A stretch of DNA of 64,000 bases from Hyphomicrobiales bacterium. GTDB taxonomy: Bacteria > Pseudomonadota > Alphaproteobacteria > Rhizobiales > Rhizobiaceae. The stretch is from assembly GCA_900473185.1 (NCBI GenBank), contig UCKU01000002.1, positions 229,926 through 293,925 on the forward strand. Direction: 5' to 3'. This document shows, in pieces, positions 1-8,449 of the stretch. The first letter of the stretch is position 1. Every line of letters starts with the position of its first letter. The notes under the pieces were generated by a model, which saw only the letters and a list, made by a program, of their open reading frames with translations, did no database searches and had not been told where the DNA came from. Made by a program: the position numbers and the translations under genes.

Positions 1-1246
1 GTCGGTAGGCGAGCACCGCCGGCAAGGCGGCGAGGACAGCGGCGAAGGCGAGAAGGATCACCGCAAGCGTTCCGTCTTCGCGTGCGAAGCCGACGGGCAG
101 GTTGACGCCGCTGCTCTGCGAGAAGAAGCCGGAAAGAATGAGTGCTGCACCATAGCCGAGTGTAAAGCCAAGCCCGACTCCAACGGCGACGAGGATAAAG
201 AATTCCAGCCAGACAATGCCGAAGATCGCGCCGCGGGGAGCACCGAAGGCGCGTAGCGCGCCAATCTGCCGCCGACGTTGGCCAATATGGATGACAGTCA
301 CGAGGATCAGCGAGGCGGCGACGAGCACCTGCGCGCCCGAGGCGACGGCAACGAGAATCTGCTTGGCATCACCGAGCGTCGCATAAAGATTGGTCAGCAC
401 CTCGCCTGGAAAGACGGCAATCGTCGTGCCGTTGCGATAGTCCTGCCGCAGCTTGTAGGCATCGGCAATCGTCTTCGGCTTGACGAGGATGGCCGGGAGA
501 CCGGGCGTTTCCGCAGTCCAGCTCTCGTTCAGGCCGGCATGGGGATCAGGCTCCGCATGGTGGTCGGCATCCTCGTGAGCGCCTTCCGCGTGTACGGCCT
601 CATCATGATCCGCCTCCCCGACGTGCTCATGCTCTTCGCCCGCTTCCAGTCCATGAATATGCCAGACGGCCTGGATCGGAACGAGAATGGCGCGGTCCCA
701 GGCTGTGCCTGTCGGCTGCAGGCGCCCCGTCACATGATAGACGAGCTCCGTATGTGTATGGCCGGCGGTTTCGATCGTGCCGTGCATCGGCTTGATCTCG
801 CCGCCGATGGCAAGGTTGACGTTCGAGCCGATGACAGCCTCGCCCTCGCTGGCAAAAATCTGGCCTTCGGAAAAGCCGCCGGAAATCGTTTCCGTCAACG
901 CCCTCGTCGTGCCGACGATCGGATAGCCCGAGAATGAATCGCCGAAGCCGACGGGGGCAGCCCATTCAACGCGCGGATCGACGGCGAGCTTGGCCAGAAC
1001 GTCGCCGGACATCAGCGGCAGCGCAGACGGCTGCAGGAAGATCGACGATAGCACGAGCTGGGTTTCGCTGCCGCCCGCGCCAATGACGAGATCGAACTTG
1101 TCGGCCGCTCGCGCACTGCCAAGACGAAGAGCCCGCTCCTGCAGGATGACGGAAACGCCGAGCGCCGTGGCAAGCGCCACCAGCAGCACGACAACGAGGG
1201 AACCAGCCCACAGGCGGCGCAGATCGGCAAGGATGAAGCGGATCAT
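1..1246 (-). CDS. FtsX/MacB-type ABC transporter permease with His-rich loop (3' part beyond window)
   Basis: The frame is open from an ATG at 1246 to the left edge, so 415 residues are visible and the C-terminus is missing. One N-terminal membrane helix (about residues 15-35) is followed by a long periplasmic domain. Hydrophobic helices return after about residue 290 (motifs HIGQRRRQIGALRAFGAP and then GFTLGYGAALILSGFF), which is the MacB-PCD plus FtsX layout. Residues 196-236 hold ten histidines among many Asp/Glu residues, an insertion typical of metal-handling proteins. The start overlaps the stop of the upstream ATPase by four bases, so the two are translationally coupled. The family moves lipids, lipoproteins or peptides from the membrane by mechanotransmission. 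A role in zinc or another metal is my inference from the His-rich loop and the DUF3299 neighbour. Confidence 0.85.
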   Translation of the reverse strand, partial: MIRFILADLRRLWAGSLVVVLLVALATALGVSVILQERALRLGSARAADKFDLVIGAGGSETQLVLSSIFLQPSALPLMSGDVLAKLAVDPRVEWAAPVGFGDSFSGYPIVGTTRALTETISGGFSEGQIFASEGEAVIGSNVNLAIGGEIKPMHGTIETAGHTHTELVYHVTGRLQPTGTAWDRAILVPIQAVWHIHGLEAGEEHEHVGEADHDEAVHAEGAHEDADHHAEPDPHAGLNESWTAETPGLPAILVKPKTIADAYKLRQDYRNGTTIAVFPGEVLTNLYATLGDAKQILVAVASGAQVLVAASLILVTVIHIGQRRRQIGALRAFGAPRGAIFGIVWLEFFILVAVGVGLGFTLGYGAALILSGFFSQSSGVNLPVGFAREDGTLAVILLAFAAVLAALPAVLAYR

Positions 1247-1932
1247 GCGGCCGCTCCCTTAATGTCGGAATCGTCGATGATACGGCCGGAGCGGAATGTC
1301 AGGCGACGATCGAGACGGCCGGCAAGGCGGGAATCGTGCGACACGACGATCAGAGTACTACCTTCGGCCACGGCAAGATCGAGCAGCAGATCACCGACGG
1401 CATCACCGCTTTCCGCATCGAGGCTGGCGGTCGGCTCGTCGGCGACGATGACGCCGGGCTTGCGCAGGAGCGCCCGGGCAATCGCCACGCGCTGCATTTC
1501 GCCGCGCGACATGGTCTCGATCTTCTGCCCGGCGCGATTGAGACCGACGATGCCAAGAAGATCATGGGCGCGCGAGATGATTACCGACGTCGCAGCATGC
1601 GCAAGCCGCGCCGGCAACAGCACGTTTTCAACGGCCGACAGGCCGGGGAACAGGTGAAACTCCTGCATGACCAGTCCGATATTGGCCGCCCGGAAGCGGT
1701 CGCGGCGACTCTCGGAGAACCCGGCGATATCCTCGCTGTTCCAGCTGATGCAGCCTTCGCGGACCCGCTCCAGCCCGGTGATGATATTGACGAAGGTGCT
1801 TTTGCCTGAGCCCGAGGCGCCGGTCACTGCGACACGGCTACCCGCCGCAATCGACAGATTGTCGATGGCGAGCGCAGGCGCTGAAAGGCCGGGAAACCTC
1901 ACGGCCAGATGTTCGATTTCGAGACCCAGCAT
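1243..1932 (-). CDS. LolD/MacB-like ABC transporter ATP-binding protein
   Basis: A 229-residue ATPase of the MacB/LolD class, which powers an FtsX-type permease from the cytoplasmic face. Visible motifs are Walker A GASGSGKST (about residues 38-46), the Q-loop VMQEFHLFPGLS, a signature variant MSRGEMQR in place of LSGGQ, Walker B VIVADEPTASLD and the H-loop VVSHDS. I chose the ATG at 1932; an in-frame TTG directly before it at 1935 is the alternative. It begins a few bases after the stop of the DUF3299 gene and overlaps the permease start, so the three form one leftward operon. The substrate cannot be read from the ATPase. It would be called LolD by similarity, but the neighbours do not look like lolCE. 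Confidence 0.9.
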   Translation of the reverse strand: MLGLEIEHLAVRFPGLSAPALAIDNLSIAAGSRVAVTGASGSGKSTFVNIITGLERVREGCISWNSEDIAGFSESRRDRFRAANIGLVMQEFHLFPGLSAVENVLLPARLAHAATSVIISRAHDLLGIVGLNRAGQKIETMSRGEMQRVAIARALLRKPGVIVADEPTASLDAESGDAVGDLLLDLAVAEGSTLIVVSHDSRLAGRLDRRLTFRSGRIIDDSDIKGAAA

Positions 1933-1938
1933 CAATGC

Positions 1939-2397
1939 TCAGACGCTGGAATATTCGGCCTGGCGGATGCGCAGCAGGCTGACAAAGCCGGTTTCCGGGT
2001 CCTTCCACGACCCGTATTCGAGCGTGCCCCGCACTTCGATCGTCTGGCTCGGCTGTACGAAGGTCTGCTTCTCGCCCAGATAAACGACGATGATATTGTC
2101 CGGCCAGTCTGCATCGGAGGAGCAGAAGGGGCAGAGTGACATCGGTATCTCCGTCAGGACGAAGAATTGCGCTTCGGCCTTTAACGGCGGCGCCATGAAG
2201 CCCTTGATGCTGATATCCTTGCCGGCAAGGCGCTTGACCTTGTCGGAAAATTCGAGACCAAGCACACCGAACTTTCCATAGAGTTCATCAAAGCTGATCA
2301 AGGAATCATCGGCAAGAACAGGCCGGGCGAAGGGAAGCGCGGCCATGACGCCCACGAGACGACGGCGGCTGAGATTCAGCAAAACGAGCTTTTCCAT
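1939..2397 (-). CDS. Secreted DUF3299 family protein
   Basis: A 152-residue protein with an N-terminal export signal: SRRRLVG (residues 10-16), a hydrophobic run, and a likely cleavage after PVLA near residue 29. The paired arginines make Tat export possible. A CPFC motif sits at residues 89-92 in the context IPMSLCPFC, and could bind a metal or be redox active. I chose the ATG at 2397. The frame can be extended upstream to 2859, but that extension has no signal sequence and runs antisense into the phosphatase gene. It is the first gene of the operon with the ATPase and permease. DUF3299 proteins are found with ABC transporters of this type, including zinc-regulated ones. The molecular function is not known to me. 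Confidence 0.8.
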   Translation of the reverse strand: MEKLVLLNLSRRRLVGVMAALPFARPVLADDSLISFDELYGKFGVLGLEFSDKVKRLAGKDISIKGFMAPPLKAEAQFFVLTEIPMSLCPFCSSDADWPDNIIVVYLGEKQTFVQPSQTIEVRGTLEYGSWKDPETGFVSLLRIRQAEYSSV

Positions 2398-2491
2398 GGC
2401 GATCTCCAGAAACGGATACCCGGCCGCATAGCGGCCGGGATGAGGATCGATGAGAAGTCCCAAGTCGGCAAGCCGCCTCGGACACAGGTGC

Positions 2492-4240
2492 TTAGTTCGT
2501 CTGCTTGGCGCCGAGGGCGAATGCGTCGGCGAGAACGCGGTAGACGTCGCTCTGTTCCATGTAGCCCTTGAAGCCTTCCGATCCAGGGCCGGTCGACTGC
2601 AGGACAACGTCGTCGACGGTGTGAGCGCCGGTGGCTGCGCTCTTCGGCAGATTACCGGGGACGAAGACGGCGCCAGGGACGTCCTTGTAAGCTTCGTTGG
2701 CGACGTAATCCTTCTTTTCGTTCTGGATGGCAGGGGTATACGGATTATCCAGCTTCGGGCGGAAGGTTTCGTAGTGGTCGGGATAGTTGCTGACGAACAG
2801 AGCGAGACGCTTGGAGACATCGACGCTGTCGGGATAGCCGTCATTATTGGCATCGACATAGTTGGTGAAGCTGCGGCCCGCGACCTTCTCGCGCATCTCC
2901 GTACCTTCGATCGTATCGTCGATTGTGCCGACGATGGTGATGCCGTGAGTGTGATCGCCGGTGACGACGATTAACGTGTCGGGGTTGATGGCGGCGAATT
3001 CCTTCGCCAGACCGACAGCCTTGTCGAACTCGATCGTATCGATGGCAGCACGCTCGCCGTCAAGAGGATGCGTCATCTTGTCGATATTGGCAGCTTCGAC
3101 CATCAGGAAGAAGCCTTCCGGATTCTTCGAGAGCTTGTCGAGCGCGACCTTGGTCATTTCGACGAGGCCGGGCTGGGCCGGGAACTTGCCGACCGTGCCC
3201 TTTTTCAGAAATTCGCGGTCAAGCGTCGTGTCCATGTTGCCGGTATGGAACAGGCCGAGGATCTTGCTGTCGTTGGCGCCGGCAGCCGCGGCGAGTTCCG
3301 TCTTGTCGGTCGCGAGCTTGTAGCCGGCGTCCTGGAACATCTTGACGTAGTCCTTGTCGTCCTTGCGCTTCGAGCCGGCAGTCGCCTGCGGCAGGAAGTA
3401 GGCGGAGCCGCCGCCGAGGATGACATCCGGCTTCACGTCGAAGAGCATGCCGGTGATTTCGGCCTTGTCGTCGCGGCGACGCGTATGGGAAACGACGGCA
3501 GCAGGCGTCGCATCCTGAAGTTCGGAGGTGGTGACGACGCCGATCGACTTGGCGGTCTGGCGGCGTACGGCCTCACCAAAGGTTTCGACGCGCGGATCGT
3601 CCAGCGTGTCGAGCGTGCGGTCGGCATAGACGCCGAGCGAGTTGATGGCGCCCTTATGGCCTGTCATATAAGCCGACATGGTGTTGGCGCTGTCAGTGGT
3701 AACCGAATCGGTGGCGGACGTGCCGATGAAAGCCATATGGTCGAGATCGTCCATGTTCAGACGGCCGTTCGCCTTGCCTTCGGTCATGCCCTTGGACATG
3801 ATGCGGGCGGCGGTGCGGTGAGCAACGGAAAGGCCGTCGCCGAGGAAGAAGATGACGTTCTTGGCCTTCGGCTGTGCGCTCGTACCGTAAACATCCCAGG
3901 TCACGGCCTTCTTTTCGTCGCCGGCGGCGACTTCAACCTTGTAAGCGCCCGGAGCGGCGATCTTCAGGCCGCGCAGGATGAGAGCGGAGCCGAGAGCCTT
4001 GTCTTCCTTGCCCTTCTCCAGCTCGACGAACTTGGCCTCACCCCCGAGGACAGTCTTGTAATCCTGGCCGTTGACCGTGATCTTCACGTCTTCCGGCTTG
4101 ACCTGCTTGCTGAGCTCGACCTTGAAGTCGAACGGCGAACCGGCAAGAATCGTAGCGCGATCAAGCGGATAGATCGAAGCTGCCTGAGCGGCGCCGGCAA
4201 GAATCGTGGTAGCCGCGAAAGCGGCGAGAAGCATACGCAT
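2492..4240 (-). CDS. Secreted alkaline phosphatase (PhoA superfamily)
   Basis: A 582-residue periplasmic or extracellular phosphomonoesterase that releases phosphate from organic esters. A Sec signal peptide covers about residues 1-21 (cleavage near AQA-AS). An Ig-like beta region (about 22-118) precedes the phosphatase domain, which starts at NVIFFLGDG, where the Asp of LGDG is a metal ligand. The nucleophile is in TTDSANT (D183-S184), matching the DSA of E. coli PhoA. Further ligand motifs are EAANIDKMTHP and VVTGDHTHG. A DxNxDGxxD loop (DANNDGYPD) late in the protein resembles a calcium-binding EF-hand loop. The ATG at 4240 is the start that exposes the signal peptide; a longer frame to 4438 would bury it. 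A PHO box lies 58 bases upstream. Confidence 0.93.
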   Translation of the reverse strand: MRMLLAAFAATTILAGAAQAASIYPLDRATILAGSPFDFKVELSKQVKPEDVKITVNGQDYKTVLGGEAKFVELEKGKEDKALGSALILRGLKIAAPGAYKVEVAAGDEKKAVTWDVYGTSAQPKAKNVIFFLGDGLSVAHRTAARIMSKGMTEGKANGRLNMDDLDHMAFIGTSATDSVTTDSANTMSAYMTGHKGAINSLGVYADRTLDTLDDPRVETFGEAVRRQTAKSIGVVTTSELQDATPAAVVSHTRRRDDKAEITGMLFDVKPDVILGGGSAYFLPQATAGSKRKDDKDYVKMFQDAGYKLATDKTELAAAAGANDSKILGLFHTGNMDTTLDREFLKKGTVGKFPAQPGLVEMTKVALDKLSKNPEGFFLMVEAANIDKMTHPLDGERAAIDTIEFDKAVGLAKEFAAINPDTLIVVTGDHTHGITIVGTIDDTIEGTEMREKVAGRSFTNYVDANNDGYPDSVDVSKRLALFVSNYPDHYETFRPKLDNPYTPAIQNEKKDYVANEAYKDVPGAVFVPGNLPKSAATGAHTVDDVVLQSTGPGSEGFKGYMEQSDVYRVLADAFALGAKQTN

Positions 4241-4298
4241 GGAAAAACCCCCGTTTTTCGTTGCAGTCATTACAACGGGTCGGGGATACCCTCCGGCA

Positions 4299-4316
4299 AT
4301 GACAGAGGGATGACAA
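4299..4316 (-). promoter_or_regulatory. PHO box (PhoB-binding site) upstream of alkaline phosphatase
   Basis: Read on the minus strand the site is TTGTCAT-CCCT-CTGTCAT: two direct 7-mers spaced by four bases, matching the PhoB consensus CTGTCAT-N4-CTGTCAT at 13 of 14 positions. Ten bases further downstream comes TATCCC, a plausible -10 hexamer for a PhoB-activated promoter that lacks a -35. The start codon of the phosphatase is 58 bases from the box. Phosphate-starvation induction follows from this. Confidence 0.88.
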
Positions 4317-4393
4317 AACGCCGCAGGATTGTGGTGCCCTCTCCCTGCTCCAGCCGCGCGCGCAAAAACCTTGACTCCTGTGGAAAACCTTTT

Positions 4394-4540
4394 ATGAGCA
4401 ACGACGGAAAAGGAATATCCATGGTTCGCCACGAGCACGCCATCGTTGAGCGCAATAACCTGGCAGAAAATGCCGGGCTGGATTTTGCCGTTCCGGTTTC
4501 TTCCAAAACCAAGGCCAAAACGACGACGAAAACCGTCTGA
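4394..4540 (+). CDS. Possible small hypothetical protein upstream of asd
   Basis: An open frame of 48 codons from the ATG at 4394 (or 39 codons from the ATG at 4421, which has AGGA eight bases before it). The predicted peptide is polar, ends in a Lys/Thr-rich tail (KTKAKTTTKTV) and has no membrane segment. It sits in the 412-bp gap between the divergent phosphatase and asd genes, on the asd strand. I recognise no family. It could equally be chance coding in the asd leader. Confidence 0.3.
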   Translation: MSNDGKGISMVRHEHAIVERNNLAENAGLDFAVPVSSKTKAKTTTKTV

Positions 4541-4652
4541 CGTCTCTGGCCTGCCGCTCTCTCCCCGGCCCGGCTGGGGACAGGAAGCCGCGATGATATC
4601 GCGCTTTCCCCCTCACCGGACAAGAGGAGAGAAGAGAAAGAGAGCTTGAGAA

Positions 4653-5687
4653 ATGGGTTTCAAAGTTGCAGTTGCCGGAGCCACCGGAAATGTCGGGCGC
4701 GAAATGCTCAACATTCTCTCCGAGCGCGGTTTCCCGGCCGATGAAGTCGTAGCACTCGCCTCCTCCCGCTCCCAGGGCCTTGAGGTTTCCTATGGCGATC
4801 GGACGCTGAAGGTCTCCAATCTGGAGAACTACGATTTCTCCGACACCGATATCTGCCTGATGTCGGCCGGCGGCGAGGTTTCCAAGCGCGTCTCGCCGAA
4901 GATCGGCCAGCAGGGCTGCGTCGTCATCGATAATTCCTCGGCCTGGCGTTACGACGCCGACGTGCCGCTGATCGTTCCGGAAGTAAATCCGGACGCGATT
5001 TCGCTCTTCACAAAGCGCAACATCATCGCTAACCCGAACTGCTCGACTGCCCAGCTCGTCGTCGCGCTGAAGCCGCTGCATGACTTCGCCAAGATCAAGC
5101 GCGTCGTCGTCTCCACCTACCAGTCGGTTTCCGGCGCCGGCAAGGATGGTATGGACGAGCTCTTCAACCAGACGCGCGCCGTATTCGTTGCCGATCCGAT
5201 CGAGAACAAGAAGTTCACCAAGCGCATCGCCTTCAACGTCATTCCGCACATCGACACCTTCATGGAAGACGGCTACACGAAGGAAGAATGGAAGGTTCTG
5301 GCTGAAACGAAGAAGATGCTGGATCCGAAGATCAAGGTGACCTGCACCGCGGTCCGCGTTCCTGTTTTCATCGGCCACTCGGAATCGGTCAACATCGAAT
5401 TCGAAAACGAGATCACGGCTGACCAGGCTCGCGATATCCTGCGCGATGCGCCGGGTTGCCTCGTCATCGACAAGCACGAGGACGGTGGCTATATCACGCC
5501 TTACGAATCCGCCGGCGAGGACGCGACCTTCATCTCGCGTATCCGCGAGGACGCAACCGTCGAGAACGGCCTTAACCTGTGGGTCGTTTCCGATAACCTG
5601 CGCAAGGGGGCGGCTCTCAACGCCATCCAGATCGCCGAGCTGCTCATCAATCGTGGCCTCGTCAAGCCGCGCAAGCAGGCGGCCTGA
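4653..5687 (+). CDS. asd: Aspartate-semialdehyde dehydrogenase
   Basis: A 344-residue enzyme that reduces aspartyl phosphate to aspartate semialdehyde with NADPH, the branch point to lysine/diaminopimelate, threonine and methionine. The dinucleotide-binding motif AVAGATGNVG is at residues 6-15. The catalytic cysteine C130 is in NPNCSTAQ, and the substrate-binding histidine is in GHSESVNIEFE. The length is usual for the shorter, non-enterobacterial Asd class. A purine-rich leader (gaagagaaagagagcttgag) precedes the ATG. It is monocistronic, with a strong hairpin terminator right after the stop. Confidence 0.96.
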   Translation: MGFKVAVAGATGNVGREMLNILSERGFPADEVVALASSRSQGLEVSYGDRTLKVSNLENYDFSDTDICLMSAGGEVSKRVSPKIGQQGCVVIDNSSAWRYDADVPLIVPEVNPDAISLFTKRNIIANPNCSTAQLVVALKPLHDFAKIKRVVVSTYQSVSGAGKDGMDELFNQTRAVFVADPIENKKFTKRIAFNVIPHIDTFMEDGYTKEEWKVLAETKKMLDPKIKVTCTAVRVPVFIGHSESVNIEFENEITADQARDILRDAPGCLVIDKHEDGGYITPYESAGEDATFISRIREDATVENGLNLWVVSDNLRKGAALNAIQIAELLINRGLVKPRKQAA

Positions 5688-5710
5688 TACCATTTGTAAA
5701 CCATAATATG

Positions 5711-5745
5711 CTAAAGCCCTGCTCGACGAGCGGGGCTTTTTCGGG
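5711..5745 (+). terminator. Rho-independent terminator of asd
   Basis: AAAGCCC-T-GCTC-GAC-GAGC-G-GGGCTTTT: a GC-rich stem followed by a T run, 25 bases after the asd stop. Confidence 0.85.
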
Positions 5746-5856
5746 CAAATACCGTCGTATAAGCGTTCGCTAAAAGGTGATCGTGACAAAATCGCCGTTG
5801 GCTGGCATTCTCTTGCCCGGCTTAAAAGCTATGCAGATCGAGAGCGGGGTTTCTCA

Positions 5857-6678
5857 ATGCGCATGATAAAATTGATTCTGGCGGCCGCCGCGGCAATGGG
5901 CGTCCTCCATGCGGTACCGGCGTTCGCGCAGGGTGCCCAATGTGGCAATACCAGTGCCGGTTTCGATGCCTGGGTCGCCGACTTCAAGCAGACGGCAGCG
6001 GCCAATGGCGTCAGCCAGTCGGTCCTGAGCCGTGCCTTCGCCAATGTCAGCTATAACAAGCCGACGATCGCCGCCGACCGCGGCCAGAAGAGCTTCAAGC
6101 TGTCCTTCGACGCTTTCATGAAGAAGCGCGGCGGTGCGGCCGTCATCTCTCGCGGGCGTTCGATGAAAGCCGCCAATCAGGCTCTCTTCGCCTCGATCGA
6201 GCGCCGCTTCGGTGTTCCGGCCGGCCCGCTGATCGCCATCTGGGGCATGGAAACCGGCTTCGGCAGCTATATGGGCAACCAGCATACGATGTCCGCAGTC
6301 TCCACCCTCGCCTATGACTGCCGTCGCTCGGAATATTTCACCGACCAACTTTATGCAGCCCTGCAGCTCGTTTCGGAAGGCTATCTCAGCCCGCAAGCCC
6401 GGGGTGCTGCCCATGGCGAAATCGGCCAGACGCAGTTCCTGCCGCGCAACGTTGTAAGCTTCGGCGCGGACGGTGACGGTGACGGCCGCGTCGATATGGT
6501 CGGCTCCCGCGCTGATGCGCTGGCCTCGACTGCCAATTTCCTCAGGGGTCACGGCTGGCGCGCCGGCGCCGGTTACCAGCCGGGCGAGCCGAACTTCGTC
6601 GCCATCCAGGGCTGGAATGCCGCAACGGTCTATCAGCAGGCAATCGCCTATATCGGTCAGCAGATCGACGGCAACTGA
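5857..6678 (+). CDS. Periplasmic lytic murein transglycosylase (MltB/SLT_2 type)
   Basis: A 273-residue exported enzyme that cleaves the MurNAc-GlcNAc bond with 1,6-anhydro product formation. A signal peptide covers residues 1-24 (cleavage at AFA-QG). There is no lipobox cysteine, so it is soluble rather than a lipoprotein. The catalytic glutamate is E132 in IWGMETGFG. The conserved EIGQTQFLPRN segment and FGADGDGDGRVDM follow, as in the MltB-type (SLT_2) domain. No C-terminal peptidoglycan-binding domain is present, so this is the short rhizobial form. It is a single gene ending in its own terminator, convergent with the diguanylate cyclase. Confidence 0.92.
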   Translation: MRMIKLILAAAAAMGVLHAVPAFAQGAQCGNTSAGFDAWVADFKQTAAANGVSQSVLSRAFANVSYNKPTIAADRGQKSFKLSFDAFMKKRGGAAVISRGRSMKAANQALFASIERRFGVPAGPLIAIWGMETGFGSYMGNQHTMSAVSTLAYDCRRSEYFTDQLYAALQLVSEGYLSPQARGAAHGEIGQTQFLPRNVVSFGADGDGDGRVDMVGSRADALASTANFLRGHGWRAGAGYQPGEPNFVAIQGWNAATVYQQAIAYIGQQIDGN

Positions 6679-6707
6679 AAAGACGTTCAATAGGAAAATG
6701 ATACGAG

Positions 6708-6732
6708 CGCCGCATGCGAATGCGGCGTTTTT
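6708..6732. terminator. Bidirectional terminator between transglycosylase and GGDEF gene
   Basis: CGCCGCAT-GCGA-ATGCGGCG followed by TTTTT, a perfect 8-bp stem. On the opposite strand it lies just past the stop of the convergent GGDEF gene, so it may serve both. Confidence 0.85.
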
Positions 6733-8372
6733 CAACTGCGGAAATCGTGGGTTCCGCCGGCAGCCTTGCGCCGCTCTTCCTGCGGTGCCGCGGCAGGAAC
6801 AATCGGCCCGGCAACGACGCAATTGCGTCCCGAGGCCTTGGCGGCATAGAGCGCCAGGTCGGCGCGCTTCACCAGATCATCGAAATTGCGATTGCTCACG
6901 GCATTTGCACGTCCCGCACAGCCGAAGCTTGCCGTAACCCGCAGATGCTCACCACTCGGCAGCGCGATGTCAGCAGCCTCGATGGCCAACCGGACGCGTT
7001 CCGCAACGATGGCCGCATCCTCGGGTGTCGAATCCGGCAGCAACGCCATGAACTCCTCGCCGCCGTGGCGCACCAGCAGATCGAAGGAGCGGAAGCTTTC
7101 CCGTGCGATGCCGGCTACGTGCTTCAGCACGATATCGCCTGCGTCATGGCCATACACGTCGTTGATTTTCTTGAAGTGATCGAGATCGAATAGCACGACG
7201 GAAATCCAGCGTGATCCATATTCAGCCTGCATCAGAAGTGCTAAAGCGGCGGCCTCGAAGCCACGGCGATTATAAAGGCCTGTCAGAAGATCGGTTTGGG
7301 CAGCATTGCGCAGCTCGTTGATGAGCAGTTCACGCTCTTCGGTGACACGGGCGACGAGACGGATGCCCCGAACCGCAAGCGCCACAATAAGGGCAACGAG
7401 CAACACCAATCCGGATGACAACGCAAGCACGACCGTCATGTGAATGTGCGAGCGTATCGACAGCTTCTGTCCGGTCACATGAATATCATCGGTGACGGAG
7501 GCGATTTTCTGCCGCAGGAAATCCAGCCGCTCGTTCTGGATACCAATCCATTTGTCTCGGATCGCCTTGTCCGGCCGTAGCGCGCCGGAAACCATGGCCT
7601 TCGTGAATGTATCGGCCCAGACCTCGTCGGGCTGAGCCCTATAGGCAAGGATCTCCCGGACGACAGGCGAGGAAGAATGAAAACGCAAGCGATCCATGCC
7701 GTTACCGAGCATCATTTCGCCTTGAACGAGCTGCTCATGCGACATGGCGGAAAAGTCGGTTTGGTCGAAATAACGCTGGCCAAGGTTGCCGATCAGCCGC
7801 TCACCGTAATAGGTCAGCAGGATACTCATCAGCTCGCTGGATTTGCGCATCAACACAGGATCATGGATCCTTGACGAAAGCGACGAGACGAGACCGAGCT
7901 GCTTCAATCCGGCCTGACCATAGATATGAACGGGGTTGCCGCCTTTGCCGTAGTAACCTTGATCAACCGCCGAACGCGCTGCAACGATACGGCTGTAAGC
8001 AAGGCGCAGATCGGAAAGCTGTGACTGCAGACCGAGATCGAGCGTTTCAACGGGCGGGAGGCTGGCGTTGAAACGCGCGCGTTCGCTGTCGAGCGCGCTG
8101 CGCCTTTCCATCATGGCCGCCCTGGTCATCCCGTCCGGATTGTTGATGTAGGTTCGCGTCGCGACGAGTTCCGCCAGAATCTCATTGGCAGCAATCGATC
8201 CTCCGCGAGCAAGAACATCGGCAAAGAGATGGTCATTTTCGAGCGCGCGGTACTGCATGAGCGAGGAGCGGATCAACACCACGCCTTCGGCGATCATGAA
8301 GACGAAGGGCAGCAGAATGGCAGCCAGTACTGCCCTTCTGATATTCTTGAATTTCAGCACTTCGAAATTCAT
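6732..8372 (-). CDS. Membrane-bound diguanylate cyclase (GGDEF domain)
   Basis: A 546-residue protein predicted to make cyclic di-GMP. A membrane helix at about residues 14-38 and a second near 330 (VVLALSSGLVLLVALIVALAV) bracket a periplasmic sensor domain of roughly 280 residues that I do not recognise. The C-terminal GGDEF domain has an intact active-site motif GGEEF (RHGGEEFMALLPD). RSFD, five residues before it, fits the RxxD inhibitory I-site, so product feedback is expected. There is no EAL domain. The ATG at 8372 (MNFEVLKFKN) puts the first helix at the usual distance; an upstream start at 8402 is possible. It lies downstream of, and on the same strand as, the carbonic anhydrase gene. 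Confidence 0.93.
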   Translation of the reverse strand: MNFEVLKFKNIRRAVLAAILLPFVFMIAEGVVLIRSSLMQYRALENDHLFADVLARGGSIAANEILAELVATRTYINNPDGMTRAAMMERRSALDSERARFNASLPPVETLDLGLQSQLSDLRLAYSRIVAARSAVDQGYYGKGGNPVHIYGQAGLKQLGLVSSLSSRIHDPVLMRKSSELMSILLTYYGERLIGNLGQRYFDQTDFSAMSHEQLVQGEMMLGNGMDRLRFHSSSPVVREILAYRAQPDEVWADTFTKAMVSGALRPDKAIRDKWIGIQNERLDFLRQKIASVTDDIHVTGQKLSIRSHIHMTVVLALSSGLVLLVALIVALAVRGIRLVARVTEERELLINELRNAAQTDLLTGLYNRRGFEAAALALLMQAEYGSRWISVVLFDLDHFKKINDVYGHDAGDIVLKHVAGIARESFRSFDLLVRHGGEEFMALLPDSTPEDAAIVAERVRLAIEAADIALPSGEHLRVTASFGCAGRANAVSNRNFDDLVKRADLALYAAKASGRNCVVAGPIVPAAAPQEERRKAAGGTHDFRS

Positions 8373-8449
8373 GACTAATCCACGCGCATATGCTGCCTGC
8401 AAGCGCAGCCTAGTGGAATATCTTAAAAAACTGATAAAGCGGTCTATCC

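Noticed and set aside
2398..2859. Upstream extension of the DUF3299 gene
   Set aside because: The extension is low-complexity sequence antisense to the phosphatase gene and would bury the export signal.
3068..4393. Long plus-strand open frame opposite the alkaline phosphatase
   Set aside because: It is antisense to a clear gene. Only its last 48 codons fall outside that gene, and these are listed as a separate weak small-gene candidate.
4392..5789. Long minus-strand open frame (about 465 codons) opposite asd
   Set aside because: asd is unmistakable on the plus strand. The antisense frame has no family motif and its composition follows the GC-rich third positions of asd.
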